A stretch of DNA of 64,000 nucleotides from an uncultured Bacteroidales bacterium (GTDB lineage Bacteria > Bacteroidota > Bacteroidia > Bacteroidales > Paludibacteraceae). Position 1 is the stretch's first letter. Every line of letters starts with the position of its first letter. A program made the position numbers and the translations under genes. Positions 35,771 through 43,760 of the stretch are shown here, piece after piece. The stretch lies in contig CADCEV010000001.1 of NCBI GenBank assembly GCA_902800525.1, positions 62,001-126,000 of the forward strand, written 5' to 3'. The notes beneath the pieces are model-generated. The model saw only the letters and a program-made list of their open reading frames with translations, did not search any database and was not told where the DNA came from.

Positions 35771-37807
35771 TTAGTTCTTTTCTGCATTATTCTCAGCAGG
35801 TTTCTCTGCTGTTTTTTTCTTTTTGCGTGCTGGCTTTTTCTTAGGAGTCTCTGCGCTTTGTGTGTTCTGCTCCTGATTTTTAGGAGCAACTAATTTCGGA
35901 GTCTCCTTTTTAGTTTTTTCCTGTTTCGGGGTTTCTTTCTTCGGAGCATCATCCTTCGGGGCTTCTTTCTTCTTAGCCGCTTTTTTCTTTGCAGGCTTCG
36001 GTTGCTCAGGTTGTTTGGGCTTTTCCTCCTTCGGTTTCTCTACCGGCTTTGGTTGCTCTACCTGTTTCGGTTTTTCTACCGGCTTTGGTTGCTCTACCTG
36101 CTTCGGTTTCTCTACCGGCTTTGGTTGTTCTACCTGTTTCGGCTTCTCCACCGGCTTGGGTTGCTCCACCTGTTTCGGTTTTTCCACCGGCTTTGGTTGC
36201 TCCACCTTAGCTTCTTTCACCTCTTTAACCTCTTTCTTCGGTGTCTGTTTCGGCTCCTCATGGTGATGCGAAATCGTTTTTCCGTTTTCATCAAAGAATC
36301 GCATTTCCAACATACCGAGCGATTGATTTTCAATCACACGAACACCGAACTTACGTCTCCATTGGGCTTTGAGAGAGAATAGCCATCCTTTGTTTACATA
36401 CGCGTAGATATACGGATGTAAATGCAATGTCAGTCCCCTTCCATAATGCTCCACCATGTGCTCGCATTCATCGGCAATTTGGTCCGTAAAGAGAATAGAT
36501 GACTGAATTTTCCCCTTTCCCATACAGGTAGGACAGGTCTCGGTCACATCTACCTCTACCGCCGGCCTTACACGTTGACGCGTGATTTGCATCAAGCCGA
36601 ATTTGCTAAGTGGCAACACATTATGTTTCGCGCGGTCCCGTTCCATGAGTTTGCGGACATACTCATAGAGTTGCTGCTGGTGACCTTTATCATCCATGTC
36701 AATAAAATCGACGATGATAATGCCTCCAATATCACGCAATCGAAGTTGGTGAACCAACTCGTCAGCTGCCAGCATATTAAACTGGAACGCATTTTGCTCC
36801 TGGTCCTCATAAATCTTTTTGCTGCCGGAATTGACATCAATGGAGAACAGTGCTTCGGTTTTATCAATAATGAGATAACCTCCGTGTTTAAAACCGACCG
36901 TTCTACCGAGACCCGTTTTCATCTGTCGGGTGATGTCGAAATGGTCAAAAATAGGTTGCGCATCCTGGTAGAGTTTGACGATCTTGGCGCTTTCCGGAGC
37001 GATGAGTTCCAGATAATGACGCACATCATTAAAGATGTCCTTGTCATTGACCTGAATAGAAGTAAAGTCCGGACTTAAGACATCCCGGATGATACCGAGA
37101 GTTCGTCCCATCTCCTCGGAGACCAGACTAACCGGCTCTTTTTGTTGAAGGGACTTGATTGTCTCTTCCCATCGTTCAATCAACAATCGCAGCTCGTTGT
37201 CCAACTCAGCCACACGTTTATCTTCTGCTACAGTGCGAACAATGATGCCGAAACCCGCAGGTTTGATAGACAGCATCAGTTGTTTAAGACGCTGGCGTTC
37301 CGCCTCGCGTTTAATTTTCTGGCTTACCATAACGCCGTCTGCAAAAGGAATAAGGACGATATTTCTTCCTGCGATAGAGATTTCAGCCGTCAGTCTTGGT
37401 CCTTTAGTGTTAATCGGCTCTTTCGAGACCTGCACGAGAATAGGATCCCCCACTTTCAGCACATCAGCTATCTGTCCCTCTTTGCCTACTTCCGGAAGCC
37501 GTTGTGTCTTCGTGATGACAGGCACACGGCGTCGGTCAGAAACGGCTTTGGTAACGTACGATTGCAGCGTTCGATACTGAGAACCTAAATCCAAATAATG
37601 CAGAAAAGCTTCTTTCTCATGACCTACATCCACGAAAGCCGCATTTAACGCCGGCATGACTTTCTTCACACGACCGTAATAGATATTTCCCACAGAGAAA
37701 TTATCCTGGTCTCTTTTTTCACGCGAGACCTCTTGTAAACGGTCATCCTCAGTCAGGGCGATAGCGATTTCAGCAGGCTGTACGTCAACAATCAATTCGC
37801 TTTTCAT
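35771..37807 (-). CDS. rng: ribonuclease E/G family endoribonuclease
   Basis: 678 residues. The catalytic core (about 1-510) has the S1-like RNA-binding start (VGNIYYGRVKKVMPALNAAFVDVG), GRTVGFKHGGYLIIDKTEA, the DNase-I-like IIIVDFIDMDD and the Zn-link CPTCMGKG. The tail (about 525-678) is low complexity: a 12-residue unit EQPKPVEKPKQV repeated about five times (plus-strand 36030-36210), then Lys/Pro/Glu/Ala-rich sequence. The tail could serve as a scaffold for a degradosome-like complex. Start at 37807. Confidence 0.93.
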   Translation of the reverse strand: MKSELIVDVQPAEIAIALTEDDRLQEVSREKRDQDNFSVGNIYYGRVKKVMPALNAAFVDVGHEKEAFLHYLDLGSQYRTLQSYVTKAVSDRRRVPVITKTQRLPEVGKEGQIADVLKVGDPILVQVSKEPINTKGPRLTAEISIAGRNIVLIPFADGVMVSQKIKREAERQRLKQLMLSIKPAGFGIIVRTVAEDKRVAELDNELRLLIERWEETIKSLQQKEPVSLVSEEMGRTLGIIRDVLSPDFTSIQVNDKDIFNDVRHYLELIAPESAKIVKLYQDAQPIFDHFDITRQMKTGLGRTVGFKHGGYLIIDKTEALFSIDVNSGSKKIYEDQEQNAFQFNMLAADELVHQLRLRDIGGIIIVDFIDMDDKGHQQQLYEYVRKLMERDRAKHNVLPLSKFGLMQITRQRVRPAVEVDVTETCPTCMGKGKIQSSILFTDQIADECEHMVEHYGRGLTLHLHPYIYAYVNKGWLFSLKAQWRRKFGVRVIENQSLGMLEMRFFDENGKTISHHHEEPKQTPKKEVKEVKEAKVEQPKPVEKPKQVEQPKPVEKPKQVEQPKPVEKPKQVEQPKPVEKPKQVEQPKPVEKPKEEKPKQPEQPKPAKKKAAKKKEAPKDDAPKKETPKQEKTKKETPKLVAPKNQEQNTQSAETPKKKPARKKKKTAEKPAENNAEKN
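36030..36210 (-). repeat. 36-bp tandem repeat in the RNase G tail
   Basis: About five copies of a 36-bp unit encoding EQPKPVEKPKQV, with silent differences between copies. Confidence 0.88.
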
Positions 37808-37838
37808 ACTTGATTAGGGATTAAAAATGAAATAAAAA

Positions 37839-37889
37839 AGCCTTGTGGCAAACCTGTCCACACTTGAACAGGCTTAGCGCCACAAAGCT
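37839..37889 (-). terminator. terminator of the HU-bL38 transcript
   Basis: An outer stem (AGCCTTGTGGC / GCCACAAAGCT) and an inner CCTGT/ACAGG stem, followed by a T-run on the minus strand. Confidence 0.82.
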
Positions 37890-37904
37890 GAACAGCATCG
37901 TCAA

Positions 37905-37994
37905 TTACTTATGCTTATGACGATTCTTACGCAGACGTTTTTTACGTTTGTGCGTGGACATCTTGTGTCTCTTATGCTTCTTTCCGTTTGGCAT
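37905..37994 (-). CDS. small ribosomal protein bL38 (AURKAIP1/COX24-like)
   Basis: 29 residues, almost entirely Lys/Arg/His: starts MPNGKKHKRHKMSTHKRKK and ends NRHKHK. This matches the tiny Bacteroidota protein with a COX24/AURKAIP1-like domain that was found as a ribosomal subunit (bL38) in Flavobacterium johnsoniae. It follows the HU gene by 36 bp and is followed by a strong terminator, so the two are co-transcribed from the HU promoter. Confidence 0.85.
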   Translation of the reverse strand: MPNGKKHKRHKMSTHKRKKRLRKNRHKHK

Positions 37995-38030
37995 AATTGT
38001 GTTAATTATTAAATTGTTACTTAATGTTAA

Positions 38031-38315
38031 TTATTTCTTCAATTTACGAACTGCCTCTTTAAACTCAGCAGCAGGTCTGAATGACGGAATTTTATGCTCC
38101 GGCACTGCGATAGAAATCTCGCGTGTAATATTACGTGCCACTTTAGCTGCACGCGTTTTGGTTACGAAACTACCGAAACCACGGATATATACATTTTCAC
38201 CCTTGGACAGGTTGCTTTTTACGCCCTCAGTGAATCCGTCAAGAATGACATTGATCGACTTTTTGTCGAATCCGGTCTTGAGAGCGATTTCAGTAATAAG
38301 TTCAGCTTTTGTCAT
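38031..38315 (-). CDS. HU/IHF-family DNA-binding protein
   Basis: 94 residues, normal length. MTKAELITEIALKTGFDKK, the GFGSFVTKTRAAKVARN arm, and the closing PSFRPAAEFKEAVRKLK. Nucleoid-associated dimer that bends DNA. Promoter at 38358-38387. Confidence 0.93.
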   Translation of the reverse strand: MTKAELITEIALKTGFDKKSINVILDGFTEGVKSNLSKGENVYIRGFGSFVTKTRAAKVARNITREISIAVPEHKIPSFRPAAEFKEAVRKLKK

Positions 38316-38357
38316 GTTATTTTGTTATTTTTTATTATTAAAATCCGAAAAACTCTG

Positions 38358-38387
38358 CAAAGTTAATATAAATTATTGAAATACAAA
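38358..38387 (-). promoter_or_regulatory. HU-bL38 promoter
   Basis: -33 TTTG 38384-38387, 18-bp spacer, -7 TAACTTTG 38358-38365. Confidence 0.65.
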
Positions 38388-38405
38388 AGTTTTTCGCGAA
38401 AAAAA

Positions 38406-38436
38406 TTGCAAAAATCATTATTTTTTTGTAATTTTG
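38406..38436 (+). promoter_or_regulatory. mutY promoter
   Basis: -33 TTG 38406-38408, 20-bp spacer, -7 TAATTTTG 38429-38436. Confidence 0.75.
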
Positions 38437-38477
38437 CACGCAAATTGGACTTTTAAGCGGTAAAAAAACGATTTTTT

Positions 38478-39551
38478 ATGCTCAACTCACTAATTTATAA
38501 CCGATTATATACATGGTACGAAATCAACCACCGAATTCTTCCTTGGCGCGAGACTGAGGACCCCTATTTTATATGGTTGAGTGAAATTATTTTGCAACAA
38601 ACCCGCGTGGCTCAGGGAATGGAATACTACCTGCGTTTTATAGCCCGTTGGCCGAAAGTGGAAGATTTGGCAGCCGCCGATGAAGCGGAAGTGCTACGTG
38701 AATGGCAGGGTTTGGGTTATTACTCACGTGCGCGTAATTTACATAAGGCGTCGCAGATGATTGTTTCAAGCCAAAAGTCCCAAGTAGAGAGCGGCGAACA
38801 GAGCGCTTATAGCTTTCCGAAGACCTTTGATGAGATCCGTGCTTTGCCCGGCATAGGCGATTATACCGCCGGCGCGATAGCTTCGTTTGCCTACAATCTG
38901 CCCTACCCGGCTATGGACGGAAACGTATATCGCGTAGTAGCCCGTCTGTTGGATATAGATGAGCCCTTTGATACGACCGCCGGTAAGAAACGTTTTCACA
39001 AGGAGATAGAACTCCTTCTGGATCGCGCAAACCCGCGGCTGTTCAATTCCGCAATCATGGAGTTCGGGGCGCTCTATTGCACACCGGTTTTAGGCGATGC
39101 GTGCGAGACCTGTCCGCTCAACGAAATCTGTTTGGGGCATCTCCATAATACCGCCGAATTGCTACCTGTGCGCAAACCTCGTCCAAAGGTGCGAGACCGT
39201 TGGTTTACATACCATATATACGTACAAGTAAAAAAGGAGAACGAGGCATATACATTGATACAGAGACGTGAAAATCCCAAAGACATATGGTATCATCTGT
39301 ACGAATTTCCGTACGAAGAACATGCTGATGAGCCAACAACGGAGATGACCAACGCACAATCCCCCATGACCCATATCGTACACGTCTTATCGCATCAGAA
39401 GATCCATGCGCGATTTATTGTTCATCGGGTACAAAAAATGCCGGAGATCCCCGGCACTATGCTTATTCGTTGGGACGATTTGGATGATTACGCCCTCTCC
39501 CGATTAACGCTGCGAGCTCTTGATACAATGCGCTCAATTCTTCCCCGTTAA
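38478..39551 (+). CDS. mutY: A/G-specific adenine glycosylase
   Basis: Removes adenine mispaired with 8-oxoguanine. 357 residues. Catalytic Glu36 in SEIILQQT, helix-hairpin-helix LPGIGDYTAGA (123-133), catalytic Asp147 in AMDGNVYRV, [4Fe-4S] ligands Cys201, Cys209, Cys212, Cys218, and a C-terminal NUDIX-like 8-oxoG recognition domain. Two loops look repeat-derived: about 97-110 (SSQKSQVESGEQSA), which shifts Asp147 about ten residues later than in E. coli, and about 290-299 (EMTNAQSPMT; 39345-39372). The first cluster spacing is C-x7-C. The 3' end overlaps the convergent gene by 89 bp. Confidence 0.95.
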   Translation: MLNSLIYNRLYTWYEINHRILPWRETEDPYFIWLSEIILQQTRVAQGMEYYLRFIARWPKVEDLAAADEAEVLREWQGLGYYSRARNLHKASQMIVSSQKSQVESGEQSAYSFPKTFDEIRALPGIGDYTAGAIASFAYNLPYPAMDGNVYRVVARLLDIDEPFDTTAGKKRFHKEIELLLDRANPRLFNSAIMEFGALYCTPVLGDACETCPLNEICLGHLHNTAELLPVRKPRPKVRDRWFTYHIYVQVKKENEAYTLIQRRENPKDIWYHLYEFPYEEHADEPTTEMTNAQSPMTHIVHVLSHQKIHARFIVHRVQKMPEIPGTMLIRWDDLDDYALSRLTLRALDTMRSILPR

Positions 39552-40248
39552 ACGGCTCTGTATTCACTTTTACTTGTTTAAGGATCTCAGCCTGATGCGC
39601 CATGACAGCTTCGTCTCCGCGTTGTGCAGGACCTGTCTGCGAGTCTTTGGGTGTCATCAGATGGATCTTCGCCGCCGTGTTATCGATCAGTGGCAATAAA
39701 GCCTCAAAGGGTATCTGCGTCTCTTTGAGCACTTGAGCGGCAATGCGGTACATCAGATTGGAATAGTTATTGGCAAAAATAGCCGCTATATGCAAGCGTT
39801 CGCGGTCATGTTGGTTTGCCTCATAGATGCGGCTCGTCACCATCTGTGCCAACGAATAAATAGCTGCCAGATCATCTATGCTTTTCCCCTCTACAAAACA
39901 AGGAATACCGCTCCAATCATCAATCAGTTTCGTCCGGCTGAACGATTGGAGAAAATACAATATACCGCTATGCGGCTTATCGGGTCCGAAGACCTCAATG
40001 GGCATAGATCCGGAAGTGTGCATATGCAGGGCTTTCGGCGCATTCACAACTGCCACTACCTCACGAAGCGCATGATCAGCCACCGTATAAATATACGCAT
40101 CAGCCTGCGGTAATGCCGCGATGGCTTTTTCGCTTTCTTCGCCGGTCAGCGGTCGCGCGTGTACCAGTTCCGTTTTTATTCCTTTTAACTCAAACGCGTG
40201 ATGCAGGTTTGTCCCCACACTCCCCGCTCCGATAATGGCAATTTTCAT
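39463..40248 (-). CDS. Rossmann-fold DUF2520 (NADP-binding, ProC-like) protein
   Basis: 261 residues. N-terminal Rossmann motif IAIIGAGSVGTNL, then HTSGSMPIEVFG and a C-terminal helical dimerisation domain (HIAAIFANNYSNLMYRIA). This is the F420/NADP-oxidoreductase-like plus DUF2520 layout common in Bacteroidota; the substrate is unknown. A promoter lies at 40292-40322. The last ~30 codons run antisense to the end of mutY. Confidence 0.85.
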   Translation of the reverse strand: MKIAIIGAGSVGTNLHHAFELKGIKTELVHARPLTGEESEKAIAALPQADAYIYTVADHALREVVAVVNAPKALHMHTSGSMPIEVFGPDKPHSGILYFLQSFSRTKLIDDWSGIPCFVEGKSIDDLAAIYSLAQMVTSRIYEANQHDRERLHIAAIFANNYSNLMYRIAAQVLKETQIPFEALLPLIDNTAAKIHLMTPKDSQTGPAQRGDEAVMAHQAEILKQVKVNTEPFNGEELSALYQELAALIGRGRNHPNRPNE

Positions 40249-40291
40249 TCTTTTGAACAGATTGGATTGTGCATTTCATTGAAAAGTGATG

Positions 40292-40322
40292 CAAAGATAC
40301 TGCTTTTTTGGCATATATGCAA
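40292..40322 (-). promoter_or_regulatory. DUF2520 gene promoter
   Basis: -33 TTG 40320-40322, 20-bp spacer, -7 TATCTTTG 40292-40299. Confidence 0.72.
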
Positions 40323-40350
40323 GAAAAAATGTAAATATAGGCACAAAAAA

Positions 40351-40581
40351 AGCGTCTGTATAACTTTTTTACTCGAGAAAACTTCCTGAGAATAGGATTT
40401 GAGGCCTGCTTTTTCCTCTGTAATCCGGCCACCTCATCGCTACCGTGTGTTTATACGAATGTAAAGAATAAACGTTCACGGGTCTCGGCGTAGAGTACCG
40501 GCACGCCATTAGTGAAGCATTTGCACTCGGTTAGTTAATTTTTGTTGAGTTTTCCGGTTCCTATTGTGTTATACAGACGCT
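40351..40581. mobile_element. 231-bp segment with perfect 14-bp inverted ends (MITE-like or invertible)
   Basis: AGCGTCTGTATAAC (40351-40364) and its exact reverse complement (40568-40581) bound a gene-free segment in the 40249-40672 gap. No clear target-site duplication is visible. Inside is a small GTTTAT/ATAAAC hairpin and a TTTGCA-containing AT-rich stretch. Confidence 0.5.
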
Positions 40582-40611
40582 ATGTTTATTGACTATTTAC
40601 GATTATCATTT

Positions 40612-40655
40612 TTTCGCCACTCTTTCGCGGGTATTTCGCGGGTCTTTCGGGATCT
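40612..40655 (+). repeat. four 11-bp units
   Basis: tttcgccactc, tttcgcgggta, tttcgcgggtc, tttcgggatct, immediately followed by 7-bp units (aattatc twice, cattatc; 40657-40677) that cover the stop codon of the next minus-strand gene. Confidence 0.8.
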
Positions 40656-40672
40656 CAATTATCAATTATCCA

Positions 40673-42004
40673 TTATCTATGCCAACCTATGGTAAAAATG
40701 ATGCGGTGGGTAGTGGCATTCATATCATATGGCGAGGCATTCTCGTGGGCATATAGATTAGTTCTTTGCCAGCGATATTGGTATGCTGCTTGAACCATCA
40801 TGATTGTTCCTCGATAGCCGATTGCGGCAGAGACATATTGCGACCACTGCGGGGTCACGAAATAGGTATCTTGGCGCTCAAAAGTCGGATCCATCGGAAC
40901 AGGGTTCGTATTCTTTTTGAAAGTGCTCTCAAACGCATATCCGGCATTCACATACAATCCCATGACAGGAATGACCTCAAGACCGGTTCGCAAGGAATGA
41001 ACGGCATCGTTTTGCAGTTGCTTGAAATAATCATATTGGAATGCAAGCATGCCATACGCGCCCACTTGGAATGCTACCGAAGAAGACAAATGCAGAGGCA
41101 TATGGAACTTCGAATCACGGCTATACGCATTAGGCGCATAGGAATACCGAACCGAATCCGTCAAGGCAACCAGTGTGCCGGATGTATAAGTATTGAGCGA
41201 TCCCAATGTAGGCGTCTGAATACCAAATCCCATACGAATCCAAGAAGCCGGACGATAGATGAGCCCTGCTGTGAGGTTACATCCTGTTCCCGAAAGGGTC
41301 AGTTTCGTTTGGTTGAGGTTATACATATTCCTTCCGAACGCATTCCGAGAATAGAAAGTCTCTTGATAATCTCCGTCCGAAGCCAAAAAATATGTCTGTA
41401 TGTGCACTCCGAAGCCCACAAACCATCTATTGGAGATGTTAATTGCCCAATCGATCGCGAACTCACTGGTATGACCGCTTTCCGCTAAGTCGATACGATT
41501 AGTAGCATTAATCTTCTCGGAGCAGAAGGGTATATCCCATTTGACATCCGCTGTGGTTAACAACGCTCCGAGGGACAAGTCCTTCTCGCCCGAACCAAGC
41601 CATAGGCGGTTGAATGTATTGAGACGGCGGTATGACAAAGAGAGATTATTGAACTGAACACCCTCATCGTCCGCGCTATAAGAAGGCATAGAGAAGATCA
41701 ACGAAGCTTGTGGCGCCATGAAGAGTCGCCTTTCACCTACATCCAGATAGCCCGGTTGAGTAGTCTTATCGAACATACCGTCAAACGTGATCATCATCTC
41801 CGTACGCCGGTAAAGTCCTAATCCGGCAGGGTTGTCATGAATAGAAGAGGGGTCACCGCCGATAGCCGACATCGCACCTCCCATACCCACATAGCGCGCT
41901 GTTCCCATGATCGAACGCTCGGAGATACGGGCATAATCCTGTGCAAAAGTGCCAAGGGACAATGCACAAAGGACAAAGGACAATATGTATCGGAGGTTTC
42001 TCAT
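40673..42004 (-). CDS. OmpP1/FadL-like outer-membrane protein
   Basis: 443 residues. Signal peptide (YILSFVLCALSLGTFAQ), then GTARYVGMGGAMSAIGGDPSS and NPAGLGLYR, the opening of the OmpP1/FadL/TodX-type barrels in Bacteroidota, followed by barrel strands to a terminal THRIIFTIGWHR. Probably transports or binds hydrophobic compounds, or serves an envelope role. Its ATG overlaps the stop of the upstream lipoprotein gene (ATGA), so they are coupled. Confidence 0.8.
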   Translation of the reverse strand: MRNLRYILSFVLCALSLGTFAQDYARISERSIMGTARYVGMGGAMSAIGGDPSSIHDNPAGLGLYRRTEMMITFDGMFDKTTQPGYLDVGERRLFMAPQASLIFSMPSYSADDEGVQFNNLSLSYRRLNTFNRLWLGSGEKDLSLGALLTTADVKWDIPFCSEKINATNRIDLAESGHTSEFAIDWAINISNRWFVGFGVHIQTYFLASDGDYQETFYSRNAFGRNMYNLNQTKLTLSGTGCNLTAGLIYRPASWIRMGFGIQTPTLGSLNTYTSGTLVALTDSVRYSYAPNAYSRDSKFHMPLHLSSSVAFQVGAYGMLAFQYDYFKQLQNDAVHSLRTGLEVIPVMGLYVNAGYAFESTFKKNTNPVPMDPTFERQDTYFVTPQWSQYVSAAIGYRGTIMMVQAAYQYRWQRTNLYAHENASPYDMNATTHRIIFTIGWHR

Positions 42005-42261
42005 CGCTTAATTTTGACTGTTACGGTAGTGTCTTTGACAGAAAGAAACTCGACAAGGGGCTTTTGCGTAGTTGCCGTTGTTGTCGTTGTTTGCGTTGTA
42101 TTCGTAGTTGTCGTAGTTTGCGTAGTAGTCGTAGTTTGCGTATTGGTAACGACAGCGGATTTGTCCGGCCAATAATACGCATCATCAAGCGGCACTTGAT
42201 TAGAAGCGCAACTGATGAGCCCGAGGGCAAAAAGGAATACTATGACGCGATACTTACCCAT
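42001..42261 (-). CDS. small Thr-rich lipoprotein
   Basis: 86 residues. Lipobox LISC (Cys18), a short N-terminal segment, then a Thr/Gln/Asn low-complexity tract (about 39-66, mostly TTTTT blocks) and a beta-like end (VEFLSVKDTTVTVKIKR). The tract is encoded by degenerate trinucleotide repeats that could slip. It is translationally coupled to the OmpP1-like gene and may be its partner. Family not recognised. Confidence 0.7.
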   Translation of the reverse strand: MGKYRVIVFLFALGLISCASNQVPLDDAYYWPDKSAVVTNTQTTTTTQTTTTTNTTQTTTTTATTQKPLVEFLSVKDTTVTVKIKR

Positions 42262-42269
42262 TTACGCAT

Positions 42270-43259
42270 TTAGATTTTTCTAAACCCAATGATTTCTCGT
42301 ACTTCTTCGATGGTTTTCTCTGCTCTTTCAGCAGCAGCTTCCGCTCCCTGACGCATGATCTTTTCAAGCAGCGCATCGTCGGATGAGTATGCGAGAATAC
42401 GTTCGCGAATAGGTGCAAGTAGTGTATTCGCATCTGCCGCCATCTGCTTTTTCATATCGCCATAACGTATCTCCATGCGGTTATAGAGGTCGTTGTAATA
42501 GTCTGCCGCCTCTTTGCCGGAGAGGAGTTCACAGAGGGTGAAGAGATTCTGAATGACTTCGGGTTTCTCTTGGTTGAGTTGAGTCGGCCCCTGATCAGTC
42601 ACTGCCCGCATGATCTTCTTGGTAACGGTCTTCTCGTCATCACAGAGATAGAGACAGTTCCCTTCGGATTTGCCCATCTTTCCGGTTCCGTCAAGTCCCG
42701 GCACTTTGACCGCCTTGTCTGCAAAATAGAACGAAGCCGGCTCTTTGAAGTACTCCACATTATAGATGCGGTTGAATCGACGCGCAAAAAGGCGCGCCAT
42801 CTCCATATTCTGCTCCTGATCTTTGCCGACGGGCACTTTGTCTGCCTTGTGCATGAGTATATCCGCCGCCATGAGACATGGATATGTCAGCAAACCGGCA
42901 TTGACGTTATCCGGCTGTTTGCGCACTTTCTCCTTGAAGGAAGTGACGCGTTCCAGTTCGCCCAAATAAGCATTCATATTCAAGTAGAGATAGAGCTCGA
43001 GCACCTGTTTGACATCCGACTGAACGTAAATCGGTGCTTTCTCCGGGTCAATACCACAAGCGAGATACTCGCTGAGAATGGTTTTGACGGACGAACGTAT
43101 ATTCTCCGGGGTCGGGTGCGTGGTTAAAGAATGCCAATCGGCAATAAAGAACATGCAGTCATATTCATCCTGCATCTTAACAAAAGACTTAACCGCCCCA
43201 AAATAGTTACCGAGGTGTAAATTGCCCGTAGGGCGTATGCCGCTAATGACGCGTTCCAT
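42270..43259 (-). CDS. trpS: tryptophanyl-tRNA synthetase
   Basis: Class I synthetase. 329 residues. HIGH-type motif GNLHLGNYFGAV (residues 12-23) and KMSKS-type GKMGKSEGN (about 193-201). Normal length. It lies 8 bp upstream of the lipoprotein gene and 22 bp downstream of the Lrp gene, in a long minus-strand run. Confidence 0.96.
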   Translation of the reverse strand: MERVISGIRPTGNLHLGNYFGAVKSFVKMQDEYDCMFFIADWHSLTTHPTPENIRSSVKTILSEYLACGIDPEKAPIYVQSDVKQVLELYLYLNMNAYLGELERVTSFKEKVRKQPDNVNAGLLTYPCLMAADILMHKADKVPVGKDQEQNMEMARLFARRFNRIYNVEYFKEPASFYFADKAVKVPGLDGTGKMGKSEGNCLYLCDDEKTVTKKIMRAVTDQGPTQLNQEKPEVIQNLFTLCELLSGKEAADYYNDLYNRMEIRYGDMKKQMAADANTLLAPIRERILAYSSDDALLEKIMRQGAEAAAERAEKTIEEVREIIGFRKI

Positions 43260-43269
43260 GAAACGTTAT

Positions 43270-43297
43270 AATGTTAAATGGTTAAATTTCAATTGGT
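43270..43297 (+). repeat. heptamer tract covering the Lrp stop codon
   Basis: Units aatgtta, aatggtt, aaatttc, aattggt. The TAA of the minus-strand Lrp gene (43282-43284) is inside. Confidence 0.7.
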
Positions 43298-43740
43298 ATT
43301 TGACGATAGATAGGTTGCGCGAGCGCAGTAAGAGTCGTTGTATTCGCTACGCCCGGAATTTCCTGTATCTTGGTATTGAGGATGCTGAGCAGGTGTTCGT
43401 TATCGCGAGCAAAGACCTTTATCAGTAAGCCGAATGCACCGAGTGTGTATTGCGCCTCCACTACCTCCGGTATCTCCTGCAACGCAGCTATGACCTTATT
43501 ATACATAGAGGCTTTCTCCATGGTGATACCTATATAAACACAGAGCTGATAGCCTAACGATTTGGGGTGTACATGATAACTGGAGCCGGTGATAACGCCG
43601 TTGTCAAACATCTTCTGTACGCGTTGATGCACGGCTGCCCGGCTGACACCGCATTGCTCCGCCACGTCTTTGAAAGGCGTTCGGGCGCTCTGAGTAATAA
43701 TTTTTAAGATCTTACGGTCTAATTCATCTATCTTTTCCAT
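43282..43740 (-). CDS. Lrp/AsnC family transcriptional regulator
   Basis: 152 residues. N-terminal winged helix-turn-helix (LDRKILKIITQSARTPFKDV, CGVSRAAVHQRVQKM) and C-terminal RAM ligand-binding domain (about 65-145). Such regulators usually sense amino acids. The neighbours (trpS downstream, pectate lyase upstream) do not reveal its regulon. Confidence 0.93.
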   Translation of the reverse strand: MEKIDELDRKILKIITQSARTPFKDVAEQCGVSRAAVHQRVQKMFDNGVITGSSYHVHPKSLGYQLCVYIGITMEKASMYNKVIAALQEIPEVVEAQYTLGAFGLLIKVFARDNEHLLSILNTKIQEIPGVANTTTLTALAQPIYRQIPIEI

Positions 43741-43760
43741 ACCAATATTGTATTATTTTA

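Noticed and set aside
35989..36382. Three long plus-strand ORFs opposite the RNase G tail.
   Set aside because: They arise from translating the 36-bp repeat in other frames.
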